Positions 25,621 through 39,000 of a stretch of 64,000 nucleotides of DNA are shown here, in pieces; positions within the stretch are counted from its first letter, which is position 1; each line of letters begins with the position of its first letter. A model generated the notes under the pieces. The model was not told the DNA's origin. It did no database searches and saw nothing but the letters and a program-made list of their open reading frames with translations. Source of the stretch: Branchiostoma floridae (Eukaryota > Chordata > Leptocardii > Amphioxiformes > Branchiostomatidae). The translations under genes and the position numbers were made by a program. Location: positions 22,767,879 through 22,831,878 of the forward strand of contig NC_049982.1 of the NCBI RefSeq assembly GCF_000003815.2. Reading direction: 5' to 3'.

Positions 25621-25721
25621 CCATATATGGATAGGCGCATGCTAATCAGGCCCAAATAAGGCCTGACATATGTTAATTAGTTCCAAATATAGACAAATAT
25701 GATAATGAAGACCATATTTGG
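25621..25721. promoter_or_regulatory. Cluster of three perfect CArG (SRF) boxes
   Basis: CCATATATGG (25621-25630), CCAAATAAGG (25652-25661) and CCATATTTGG (25712-25721) each match CC(A/T)6GG exactly, with a near-match CCAAATATAG at 25683. They lie about 80-180 bp upstream of the WBP1L-like ATG, where a proximal promoter is expected. CArG boxes bind serum response factor. Use by the WBP1L-like gene, or by the divergent SorCS-like gene 1.4 kb away, is inferred. Confidence 0.6.
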
Positions 25722-27038
25722 GGGCAGCCACCGCCTAGCAGGCTACCAGGTGATATCATGCAAAGCCAGCCAGATTATTCTGCTAGATTCAGGAAATATG
25801 ATAGCAATGTAGACATTTGTCTCTTGCTGTTACTTTAACTGTTTGTTACCCTACTTATCACGTTCTCCTTGCCGCCCTTCAATGCATGTTCCCCAGTAAA
25901 AACTACACAACGTTTACTACACGCTTCCCGTCCGATCATTGCAAAGGCGTAGCGCATTTTTTCTGAAGGACGTGTTTGTAATATTTATAGTTGCTGTTGA
26001 AACAGGTACTTACCGTTGCGTAGTATAAAGCAATCGCTAAGGGGAACTCCCAGGGAATGCACGTGCGGTACGTGTCGGCAGATTGTGCAATGTCAGCCCC
26101 GGAGGGTGGCGGTTACCTGTACAAACAAAAGCCTTTGTCACACCTGTTAATATGCAAATCACCATAGGGACGCAGGCGTCAACGCCGGAGAGAGACGTCT
26201 AGAAGTCTGCAACCTCCTTGGTCGAAATAAAGCCCTGCGGATCAGGATGATTTCGGCACGATTTTTCTTTCAAGTTCTATAAATTCAAGGGCCTCTTGTG
26301 ACTTTTTCATTTCAGAAACTTAGAAATTGTTTTAAACTGCCAAATCCATTTTGCTTATCACTATAATAGTTTTCAATCCTTATTCTATCTTGTGTTAGAC
26401 CGTGTTTGTATCAGCTTGCATTAGGGGTCCTGACGTATATTCAGTACACATCACGCCACGCGATCTGTCGAATGACTCGTATCTATCTGTTTATGCCCGA
26501 TATATAGGCGATACATGTAACTATTGATATGCCAATACAAGAAAGCTAACCTATCCGTTATTTGCCTTTTGCATGGGTTGCTTCTGCATTTCAAGTTCAA
26601 TAATTCAAATGACCAAGATAGATGATAGCGGATCCTGCAAGCATTACTCATCTATGTAGATTACAATCCTTATGATACACTCCAAGGAGGTAAATATTTA
26701 ATCTCCTTGATGGTCTCTATATAAAGCGGCTCCGACTTGTTTCCACGTATTCACTTTTTTGTCTTTTTTGGGGGTCCCTTTCTTTTTTGTGAGGTCTACT
26801 CTTTGTCCACATGCAAATCTTGCGAAAAAAAGCCCGACAAAAACGCCTATAAAGCGTCATCAGAAACAAGCCCGAACATAACCTCTGCTTGAAGAGCTCT
26901 GAGGGCTACTTCGTCGATGTGCTTGGATGCGGACGTTAGTTTCCAATCAGAAGTCCGTATTTTGACCAGCGCCCACCCTCCGCCCCAACAGACCACGCCT
27001 CCACATAAATCTCGCACAAAACATTTATTTCACAACAT
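25722..27038. other. Divergent intergenic region between the WBP1L-like and SorCS-like genes
   Basis: No coding exon is supported. Both genes start from this 1.5-kb interval in opposite directions, so it holds two promoters or one shared regulatory block. A Pit/Oct-like ATATGCAAAT occurs near 26150. Nothing else is clear. Confidence 0.5.
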
Positions 27039-27048
27039 CTCGCGAGAA
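27039..27048 (+). promoter_or_regulatory. TCTCGCGAGA core-promoter palindrome
   Basis: A perfect TCTCGCGAGA palindrome lies 14 bp before the SorCS-like ATG (27063). This motif is a known core-promoter element of TATA-less CpG-type animal promoters. No TATA box is visible at the usual distance. Confidence 0.55.
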
Positions 27049-27062
27049 GAAAACGATCCAAA

Positions 27063-30000
27063 ATGGCGACTGCGGCGAAGTTCTTGGGTGGTGTTTTTGT
27101 TTTGATTTTGATTTTCAACCCTGCATGGACTAAGATAACTTCTAGGAAGCAATTGTATAGACCTCAAGTCGTTGAGAGATCCTCCTCAGAAGACAGCGAT
27201 CCTCTACAACCTCACAGACCAGAGAGAAGTACACATGTAGGTGCGGTAAAAAGCACGAAAACACGACTAGAGAGCAGTGTTTTCGTTTTGGGGACCAACA
27301 GAACAAACCACAACCAAGCGATTATCCACTGGTCGGGAGAAAACAGCGAGGTAAGGGTCTCAACTTTCATCGTGACATTGAATTTGGGCTCTGTTTGGAC
27401 CGAATGCTTTTTCAGCACGCAACATCGGTGTAGTATATCTGACTTTGATGAATAAATTATCTTGTATCTTGATCAGGTGATACGATGTATGATTTGATGA
27501 TTATAAAATTTTCCGAGTTATGTTTAACGTTACATTTTTCTGTGTCATGAGACATTGTAAACAAAGTCTTAGATTGTTGATATTCTCACATGTGTGCACC
27601 CAGGCAATATTTGTCCTGACCAGAAGAATAGCCTATAATCAATCTGTGATGGACAGCACGTTTTGGAGGTAAGTCTACTGTGTGCAATGTACATGTAAAT
27701 TCGTTTTGCACCTTAGGTTCAATAGATTTTAGTTTGCCCTTGTAAAAATTTCATAGCAACACGTTTTTGGGATGTCGAATGGGTTCGATCCCTGGCGTTC
27801 CAGCGAGGCGTTGTGTCGTTGGGAAACTGTCCTCACTCCATCCAGTTGTATTAAGATGGGTACCTGTGGAAGCAGCTTTTATTTCACATAAAACTGTGTT
27901 GAAGTGCTTATTTGATTTTGAAGCATGTTGTTTTAAAAGTTTTAACCAAGAAGGCACAATGAAGTAATTTGATACTAAGTTGCCATGATGACAATCTGGT
28001 TACACCTGTTTTACTTCTGTCCTCTGGGAGTTGTATTTCCTAAAACGTACCTGGGGGTATGCAACAACTGTTGAGATGTCGGAACAATCTGTGGATTGGA
28101 GACATTTAGTACTGAAATCTAGCAGCTGAAAGACTCACTTTCTAGCTTATGGTCAGCATTCTGCACTGTAACTGTAAGGGCTGTTCCAAAAATTTGTGCA
28201 TTACTAGTATTCTGAAATGCTATTTCCTGCAATTTGAGAGGCACATTTGAACTCCAAATTATCAAAATACACCCAAATATACACATAATCATATATTGGA
28301 CACTTCTTTGTTTTGAGGTAATCATTGACATTCTGACTCAAAATGGGGCACCACAAGACAGATCTAGACTTATGGGCTTCCTTCACAAAATTGAACATCC
28401 AAAGACTTCAATGTGCACGTTACTAATGTTGCAAAGCTGAAGTTGACAGATGATTCTTTATGTTCAAAACCACATGAGCCTGTATGCAACATATAGCCAG
28501 CTGCCTGGAATCTAAACATATCATTGCATTGCATAAGAGGATGAAGAGACTTGGTAGCTATGATGGGTTTAGCTGCCATGCTAGTGCGTGAGGCTGGTAG
28601 TAATAAAGAAATTCTTGTAAGCTTTTATTTCATTACATCTTTACCGGCAAAGATGCTCACAGTTGTGCGACATTTTTCTCCAACCACAGATCAACTGATG
28701 ATGGCCACAACTTTAACAATGAGACCAACAAGTTTACAGCGGGAACTGTTCTATCACACTACTACGTTTGTCCTATCAACAAGAACAAGGTAAGAACCTG
28801 TCCAAGCTGTTAAGAATTAAGTAGGAAGTTTTTGGCCAATTCTTTGATTGTAACATCACATTCCTGTCTGTAACTATGATCTCTTCCTTAATCTTACCTT
28901 TTTGTCTGTAGCTCATACTACTGATCGCCAACAACAAGTCCCTGTACTACACCGATGATGAAGGAACAACGTACCACCTGGTCCAAAACCTGCCGTTCCA
29001 GCCTACTGACCTGATGTTTCACCCCAGTCGTGATGACTGGGTGCTAGGCTATGACTCCCACTCGCAGAAGGTAACATATTTTCAGATACCTTAAAAATTT
29101 TATTTGCATGGTCTTGACAATAGACATGTTAGTGAAATGCTACAACTGAAATGGACAAAGACATTCTTTGATATAGGACATCTGATGGTTTGGCCAGGCC
29201 CAGTTGTAGTGCCCTATCTCACTCCACTGATGGGTCACCTTCAGCTAGGGATATTCTACAAGGGGCATAAAACAGAGGCCGCTTGTTTGAGAACAGCCAT
29301 ACCTCAAGCATGTTACACATCCCATACTATAACTTATAGTATAAGGGGTCCTTCCTGGTGGGAGTGGGTCAAACCCTATGTCTTCTATACTGTATTTACT
29401 TCAACTTTCCTGCACAGTTGTAGTATGTGACAATCATTGGTACAAAGACTAGTTGTCTATGATGATAGATGATTTCCATTTTTACATTGACAGATACTGT
29501 ATTTTATTCCTGTCTATATAGCTTTACATTTCTATGAACCTTGGACGACAGTGGAACACTCTACATACCCATGTAACAAAGGGACACTATTACTGGTAAG
29601 AACTTCATTGCTTTTGTTGAGCTTCCCTGATCTTGCAAAAGTGCAATGACAGCAATCAGAGACAATTCATTTATTAAATAGATCTTTGAAAAGTACAATA
29701 TTTGTTTCTATTTGTAGTCTCTGTACATAGATGATTAAAGAATTGCTATCTTAAATATTATTCCATCCTCCAGGGGTGTGAAAGGAGTTGACAAGGATGA
29801 TCACTTGGTCCATATGGAGGTGTACGACAGCCATGCAGGTTAGGTTCACCATCTGCGATTTGATTATAGTCCCCCGTGATCATGACTAGTATAGACATCC
29901 AAAGTTGTATGCCTGCACAGGCATTTTCCTTTTTAAAACCCCAACTTTGGTAACACCTACACTCACTGACTGTACAATTTATTGTTTGTTGTTCCTTTTG

Positions 30001-33000
30001 TCATGAGGAGTAAATTTGCTTGCACATTGGTGTGGTAGCTTAGAATCCTTAAGAATATCAAACATGTTCCCCAAGTAAAATATGCAATTTAACTGATGCT
30101 TGTTGTCTTCATTTCCAGGTGGCTATTTGTATGTCAGCTGCCTCATTCCCCACTGTTCTCACAAGAACGCTCACCGTGACCTGAGCACCGTCGACAAGAA
30201 CTCATTACTGGTCCAAGACCAGTACATCTTTGTTGAGGTACACATGTTTATGGTCATTACAACAGCTATCAACAATTNNNNNNNNNNNNNNNNNNNNNNN
30301 NNNNNNNNNNNNNNNNNNNNNNNNNNNNNNNNNNNNNNNNNNNNNNNNNNNNNNNNNNNNNNNNNNNNNNNNNNNNNTTTTTGTAAACTTCAGAGTCTTT
30401 CTGTTGTTTTGCAGAAATCAGCAGTTGAGGTGACCATGTACGTGTCGTGGAAGCGTGGAGACTTTCAGAAGGCAGTTTTGCCCAGGAACGTAAGAGCTGA
30501 GGTAGGAGGTAGTACCCCAAGCTCTACCTGTAATTTTTGTAGATTTTTTTTTACTTCTGCATTCAAAAGAGACAAAAAAACTTGAAATCTACCAAGCTTT
30601 ATCAATATTTCTCAAGCGCCCTTCTGTAATACACATGTAGCATTTTATTGTCGGATGATATTCTTGCAGGGCACCTAAAGAAATTAAGTTTCAGTGTTGG
30701 CAGATAAATGTGGCATGAGCAAAATGGCATGGATTTGTACTGATACATACAACACAAGGGTTCATTGACCTGTTCCATCATCATAAAACACTGATGCCCA
30801 AATCTATTGCTGTTGTCCCCATTTTTGTGGTAGGATTTCCACATCCTGAGTACAGATGAGGACCAGGTTTTCCTGGCAGCAAACCATCGTGACAACCTGA
30901 CCAGCCTGTACCTGTCAGACACTACAGGGCTGTACTATGTTCTCACACTGGAGAACGTGGTTGCTCTGTCCCTACCCAGTGGCTTTCTTGTGGATGTACA
31001 AGAGGTATGATAACTCTACGCAAGCCCTTTCTTTAATATGCTATTTCTATACATAAAAGAAATCTCTTACCAGCAAGCTTTCGATCAGTCCTCTGATTCT
31101 TCTCATGTTGAAATGACCCGGAGTGTATGTCCTGTAACCTGAATGGAAGTGTGATGTAAGCAAGGGATCAGATGTGCCATCGGTATTGGCCCCGTCTTGG
31201 TTGATGGATGGTTGACAGTCTCCTATGTATATGGCTTCTTTCACTCTTTGTTGGAGAGTTATCCTTTTCAGCATCTGATATTTTATCTGTGTAAGGTTAT
31301 TACATTAGTATGTTGTGCTGTGCTGTGCTGTGCTGTGCTGTGCTGTGCTGTGCTATGCTGTGCTGTGTTGTGCTGTGCTGTGCTATGCTATACTGTGCTG
31401 TGCTGTGCTGTGTTGTGTTGTGAGTATTTCATATACTAAACTACCTTTTTTTGCTTTTGAAAAGGTGAAAGGCCTGAAGGGAACATTTGTGGCAAACCAA
31501 CACACCCCCAGGAGAGACCCTCGTACCCTCATCACCTGGGATAAGGGCGGGGAGTGGAGCCTTGTGCAGGCACCTGTAAATGACATCCATGGGCAACCCT
31601 TCAACTGCACTTTGGTATGACTATAGCTACATGTACTTTTATGAAACCTGTAATAAAATTATCAGTTTCATGATGTGTAACATTTTGTATGTAGACATTC
31701 ATGAAATAGACAGAATAACATAGTTGCATAACAAAGTTCTTTGTCCAACGTTTTTGTGACCATCTGTCAGAGCAGTTCTGACTGGTTCTACAAGGTGTCA
31801 CTGCTGCAGTGTGAATAGTGAAGTCAATAATATGACTGAGTTTATATTCCCCCTCATCATGGTTTCTGAATGAATCATGGCTCAACTGTCTGAAACAGAT
31901 TTTCTTATCAAAACAGCCTTCTAATCTAACATTGTAATAAACACTGGAAACATAGGAATAAACACTGTACAGAAAACTTTGTTATCCAGTGATTTACCAA
32001 TCTAACAATAACCTGATGTTATTCTTCTCTTCTCTTCACCCAGCCATCCTGTTCCCTCCACTTGCACATGGACTTCAGCAAAACCATTTACCGCATTCCC
32101 TCCATCATGTCCAGACAGTCATCCGTGGGCCTGGTCATGGCACAAGGTACAAACTATTTTTGTCTTTACTACAATTATATTTCCTGCCCTTATAAAGGGA
32201 AAGAAATGTTTTGAATAATAAATGCAAGTTAGACAATATTGTAAACGAGTTTCAGAGCAATTGTTGGCTGGACGTTCTTTAAATAATTTTAATGTTAGGC
32301 TACCAGCATTATATATACCCTACCTAACCCTTGCCTCAATTTACCTATACTTATGCAATAGGGAGAATAATCTAGCTTTTATCTAATATTCTATATAAGA
32401 AAATTGAAAGTGATAAGAGTCACAGTGTTGGGATGCATAATGAACAAAGTACTGTATTATCCTTACTAGGGATGTCTATAGGTCTGCAGGCTAAGATGAC
32501 TTTGTGTTTTGTAATTTCCAGTCTGTTCTTGACTTTGTATTTACACACATTTTAGGTAATGTTGGGGATGATTTGGACTCCATATCATCTGATGTCTATG
32601 TGTCACACAATGGAGGACTCACCTGGGGTCAGGTAAGAATATGGAATATCCGTGTGTGGTAGAGTCATTTTTAAGGTCACATGAAGAGATTGAAGATCAT
32701 GGGATTTTACATAGCTAAACTGGTAGCAGCCACACAATTGAGCTCCTGATTCCAATCAGAACTCAGGGACACCCTGGGAAGGGCATCTTGGTTTGGGCTT
32801 CACCCAATTTTTCAGATGGGATGTGAAATGGTGGTCCAATAGTCTTGAAGGTACAAATTGTATTATGTATTTGTCATGCACATTAAAGGGGAAGTTCTAT
32901 TGTAGCAAATCCTCGCTGTAAAGAATATACCCTACTACATAAACCACAAGGAAACTTGAAAATTACACTTTAAAAAAAGTACTAGTATTTGCACTTAGTC

Positions 33001-36000
33001 TAGTTGTTATCCCATTGGGTGTAATTTCTCTGTGTTAAATGTTGCAGGTTTTGGAGGGTCGTTACTATGTTGTGTTTACGGACCATGGTGGGGCCATTGT
33101 AGCAGTCAAGCTGCAGTCTGGCAAGCCTACAGACACTTTGGAGTAAGTGGATTTGCTTTGCTTTTTATATTTATTTGTTGGTATAAATAAAAAGACGCAT
33201 ATACATCAAGCTTAGTGCACATTTGTCTAAGGGCTACCCAACTAACTAAATGCTATTATTAAGCCCTGGATGCACGCAAGGTATGAAGTACACAATATGT
33301 AGTAGTTAAATGGTCTGTGTTTACTTGCTAGTCTAACAAGTGTGCTATCTGTGATGAAAGAACTTCCACCAATAATATATAATAGGATTCTGAACCATTT
33401 TTGATCCATGAAGAAGGGAGATATTGTTTTTAGCGTATTTGTGTGTCTGTCTGACAGTCTGTGTATCTGTGTGTCTGGATATTTGTGGATAGTATAACTT
33501 CAGAAGCTTTCATAGATTTGGGTAAATGATGTTGACTTTCAGTTTTTTGTGTGTGACGTATTCCACAGGTACAGCTGTACAGAAGGTCAGAAGTGGGAGT
33601 CATTCAAGTTCACGGACACCCCACTCCTGATCGACGGGGTGCTGAACGAGCCAGAAGAGGCCACACTCATCATCCTGTAAGCATGGGTGTGGTATTCTCC
33701 AATCCCTAGCAGGCCCCAATGTTGTGCCCTAGGGAAGGGCACTAATATCATGAATTTCCTCACTCCGCTTGGGACATCCCTCCGATGGGGTGCCAAACTA
33801 AGGTCTCATGTTTGAGAAAAAGCACACCACTAGCATGGTTGTTAAAGAACCCACCACACTTGATTGATGAGAGGAGTGAGTGGATCAAATGGTTTAACCT
33901 TACAATCCAGTCTTACCCAGCTTGTACTTATAGTGCCAAAAGTGTGTTGATTTTTAAGGCAGTTTATCGGATAAACGGTACAAACAGAATTCTTCTAAAT
34001 GCAGGCATGTTCTTAAGGATTGCATTCACCATTTTACATGGCGTTGTAGTCTAGCGGTATAACTGGAAAAATTGGAGCAATGGACCATTTTGCAGATTTG
34101 TCTTAAAGCACCAAATATGCACACATGTTGTTGCATGTCTATTAGTTTATAAGTCACTGACTTTGTTTGTTTTTCCCCAGGATATTTGGTCACCTCCAGT
34201 CAGACTCCCGCTGGTACGTGGTCAGACTGGACTTTGGGTCCATCCTGACAGCCAAGTGTACTGACCAGGACTACACCACCTGGGTGCCCAGTGACCAGGT
34301 ACTCTACATCTCCAACTGTTTACAGTGTTTTTATTTTTGTAGTGACCTCTTATCACAAAGCATACTAAATGTAGTTTAGGGAACCAACAGTGAGCATAGA
34401 ATTACTTAATTTTTCTTCACATTAACATGTCTCCCTCCACTGCAGCAATCAATATCGAAAGTATCCTTTTCCTATTGTGGGTTCTAAAATAGATTGCTTG
34501 AGAATAAATCATTTTAGGACATATACATGTTGCTCTGCTCATTTCAAGCAGAGAAACATTGTACACTCAAGTTTTTTGACATTGGATACATGCGCATCTC
34601 AAGAGGCCTGTAATAAAAGATACTGTTTATTTACAGCTGGGAAGACATTGTTTACTGGGTGAAAGGAAAGTGTATGAGAAGAGGAAGGTAGAGTCAGAGT
34701 GTTACAACGGGAGGAACTACGAGAGAGAAATCAACACAACTATATGTCAGTGTACGCCGGAGGACTTTGAGTGGTAAGGACCACTGTCAGCCATATTCAT
34801 TTACTTTTTTTCCAAATAGATATAGAATATAACACAGTGTATTCTGTATTACCTGAGGTACCTGCCCTCCTGATGGTAGATATAGGATCTCTTAAGGCCT
34901 CAGGGTGACTCATTAAAAGCAAATTTAAGCATATGCAGATCACACAATAGAATCTAGCGTAGGTTTAATTTGTGTTTCAGTGATTATGGTTTCCAGCGGT
35001 CCGGTGCAAACAGGACAGTGTGTTTGGTTACTGACTGGTTTGACCCAAACAAACCGCTGGGTGAATGTCCTGAAGGACACTTCTTCCTCAGGAGCTCGGG
35101 GTGAGTCAGTGCATTATCAGCTTATTAATAAGCTTCTGTGGACTTATGCGAGCTTTCATGATGGTAGCTGTAGCAGTTATCAATATTTAGAAATCATACA
35201 AATTGTACAGCAATAATTGTGCTTGTGAGGAAAAGTGACATGCTTTCAAATCAGCTGTCTACAAACACTGTCTTGAGCTACAAATGTACCTCTTGGCTAA
35301 CAGCAAAATTTTTAGCTTGTGATTTTCACATGTGTGTCTGCTATATTCACATACATTTCTGAAATTTCAAGTATATGCAATGCTATGTTGTAATGTATCC
35401 CCAGTGTTACTATTTCTATCCGTGGGACTGGGAATGTAAATTTTAGACTCAGCATTCAAATTAGAATAGTCGAATGTATCTTATGTTGGTCTTCATTTGC
35501 TGTTTTTGTCCTGTTACTTGCAATGACATATCATCACTGAGTCTCGCTATTATCAGGTATAGGAAGATTCCATCTGACAACTGTACAGGGGGTGTTACGG
35601 ACCAGTACAAACCCCACCAGGTGCCATGTCCACTGCAGAAGGCGGAGGGACTGCACCTGACAGCTGATGTGGGACCTGCGGCACCCACGCATACCAATGT
35701 CACCTTCCACCTTACTCAGGACAGGGTACGTGTGGTTTCCCCTTTCCCTACCTAAGGGTAGTCTGCTTAGGCTAAACATGTAAAAGGTATAGTATGATGT
35801 TGAGTGAACTGTTTAGTGAACATTGTACTCCTTAAATCAGTTTATTGATGTATACAAAATGTGCATATTGTGCTTGCACAATATACACAGGTGTAATTAC
35901 AATATGATGTTGAAAATGTTAGGACCTAACGCATATCAGTTTTACATTGCTAAAATGCAATTGTTGGGTCACTTTTGCTGAAGTCTAAAAATAGAATAGG

Positions 36001-39000
36001 AAAAAAGGTTAGAGAATCCTTACCTATGGTACAAACACTTTTTTTTCAAGACCAGAAACACAACCTTTTTCTGAATCCTTGCAGGGCTCTAAAGCGAGTA
36101 CTGTCTACACCTGGGACTTTGGGGATGGTGTCGTGACCTCCCAGCCAGGTCTGAGCAACAGCTCCACTCAGGTGCACAGCTACGACACGGCGGGAACGTA
36201 CGCAGTCTCCGTGTCGGCAAACAACTCCGCAGGGTGCACCTCCACCACCATGTACATCAAGGTCAATGGTAGGTACATCAAGGTCAATGGTAGGTACATC
36301 ATTTGTTTGGGGGAGAGGAAGATGCAAACTGTCCAGGCGGCTAAAATCGGGAGAAGAGCACAAAAGCAGAGCAAATCAGAAACTTTACAACATAACAAAG
36401 TGAACTTATACTAGTTATAGTTGTGTTAGTTTTAGACATGTGACTTATGTGACTTATGTGGCAGAGACTGTCATTCCTTGACTTTGACTTTATTCTGTCA
36501 TTCTCGAAAAGGACAGTTGAACATAGCCAAAGCTGTGAGGTTGATGTGATTTTAGTAAATATTGTCTGATCAAGGCCATATTTATTCCTGTATTTTGTTG
36601 GGTTCTTACTTTTTTCAAGAACAAAAGTAGATGTTTGATTTTGATTTTACAGCTCAAATTATTAAGATCTTAGTTAACCTGTTATATTTCCCTTCCTACA
36701 GATAAGATCACCACCCTGAAGGCATGTGCACCCTCAGCACTGTGTGTCAACAAACCCTGGAACTTCACTGTCACTCCATTGGCCGGGGATGGTCATGTGC
36801 CAACAATCAGTAACCAATCAGGGCTCGGACTCATCCACTATGTGTGGGACTTTGATGATGAAGAGGTAAAATGGGGGTTTTATCTTATGCATTTTAAGAT
36901 TGTGCCCATCCAAAAACGTTAACGCTAGCTCACTTTTATCCGCGGGACAACCTATATCAGTTGAATGTTAATTTAAGCAAGGTAATAGTATTTAGGGTTA
37001 TCAAGTCAACCTCCAGTAGTTTCATAGTATAATACTATGAAAATATCTCAATTTCCAACCAGCATCCATCTGGGGCACAGCTCTAAATACCCTTTTATTA
37101 AATACAACGGATATAGGTTACCCCGCAAATAAACTTTAAGGTGAGCTAGCGTTACTGAAACTCTAAGTGAATCTTGGTAGATTTGTACCTAATAAAAACG
37201 ACGTATGATATAATAATTAATAACATGAATCAATGTTTGAGAAGTTCTGTGTTTTCAGCAAATATCAGTATGCATGAGAAATGTGCCCTCTAATTGGGAT
37301 ATATACCAAAAAGAATTACAGATTCATCAAATAATTATGTACTTTCAAGTTTCATTACTACATGCAGTCAGATTTGAGCATTTATGAATAAAGAAAGATT
37401 CAAACAAACAATGACCAACACATTGCAAATTCTATCCTGACATATATTTTACTTCATGTCCTGCCTAGGAGACGGACACCAGGACCCCCCTGTTGTCCTG
37501 GCGGCCGTCCATGGTGCATACGTACAGAGAGACAGGAAAGTACAGCTGGACAGTGGAGGCCATCAACCCTGTCAGTAGGATACAGCAGGAGGAGGACATA
37601 CAAGTCTACGGTAGCTTCATCTACAGTCACATTCCTGGTTCCATAGTTCCAAGGTGCAGGGGTAATACTAGGCACCTTGGAACATTGCATGCGGACACAA
37701 ACTGAAAGAGAAGACCTCTCTAATCTTCATTTTGCATTCTCACATACCAGGACACAAAAAAATTTTCTGGACATCCCAAATTTTGCTCATGTTGCATTTA
37801 TGGGACATTTTAATTATTATAAATATCATAACAGACAACATATTGAATTTCTCTAATGTAACATACTTTTGTATTTGCTGGGTTTTAACAGACTTCTCAA
37901 TTTAAGGCAACTTATTATCAGTATACAAACCGTGTGATTGCTATCAGTTGCTCTTTTTTTTTTTAAAGCAAAGAGGCAACGAAAGTCAACTCGAGGCTTT
38001 TCTTACATTATAATATCATTCCAAAATTTTGGTTCTATCTGAGTGTTTAACTACAGATTCCAAACTTCCTGGCCAGTCCTGTTGAGACATTCTACAGTCA
38101 ATGGGATTTTTATTACTATGGGAGAGAAAACTGTTGCATAATCTTGATATTCATGGCCACCCCTTAGGCTTGAGTTTTGAATCATGGTAACCACATCTGT
38201 AACAGTTTCACGCTCTTGTCTCTACATGGTCAGATATCCTGAAGACACTGGAGCTGTCCTTCACAGCTACCTTAGACATGGCCAACAAGGGGACAGCACA
38301 GTGGAGACAGCAGTTTGGTGACCTTCTGGAGAAACAGCTGCAAGAGGCAAGTGCTGTCACCTCTCTAACATGAACAGCTTTTCTCTATAAGTGTGTAGTC
38401 TGTTGGTGTCATTATCATACAGAGGTGTAATGCCAGAGGCTCCCCTGTACTGGAGACCTCCAAATAATTCTCCTCCAAATAATTACACTCACAGTCAGTC
38501 ATCATTAAAAACATAAACTATAAGGTACAATTTGGTATTGCTAAGAATGAACGTTAATTTGCAAGGTCTTTTATATGACTCAGCTCCTAAACAGTAATAG
38601 CCAAACTATAAAACATATTTCTTCTGTGTTCATATTCCGATATGATTAAGGACTCATACGACTAGTCCTGTATATTAAATTTGTATCAAGTTTCTTTAAT
38701 TGTGTTTTATAATTAGCAACTGCTATGCAAATGGCTAAGACCATAAAATTTTAGTGATGTTAAGTCATTACTATGTACCTGGTTGATAAATAGAGTTGAA
38801 TAAATCTTCATTTTCATTCATTCATGATACAGATGCTGTTTGGCTCCTGTATGTTCATGTTTGATTATTCCTGTGCCCATTGTACCTGCAGGTGTTGAAC
38901 GTGTCCGCTGCTCACCTGGCAGTGACAGTGTTCCCGTACATCCCCACACGGGTGCTGGTGTCTGTGTTCCCACCCTGTAACCTCACCGCAGAGCTCTCTG

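Noticed and set aside
31383-31439. Cys/Leu-rich peptides over the (TGTGC)n tract
   Set aside because: Microsatellite translation in an intron.
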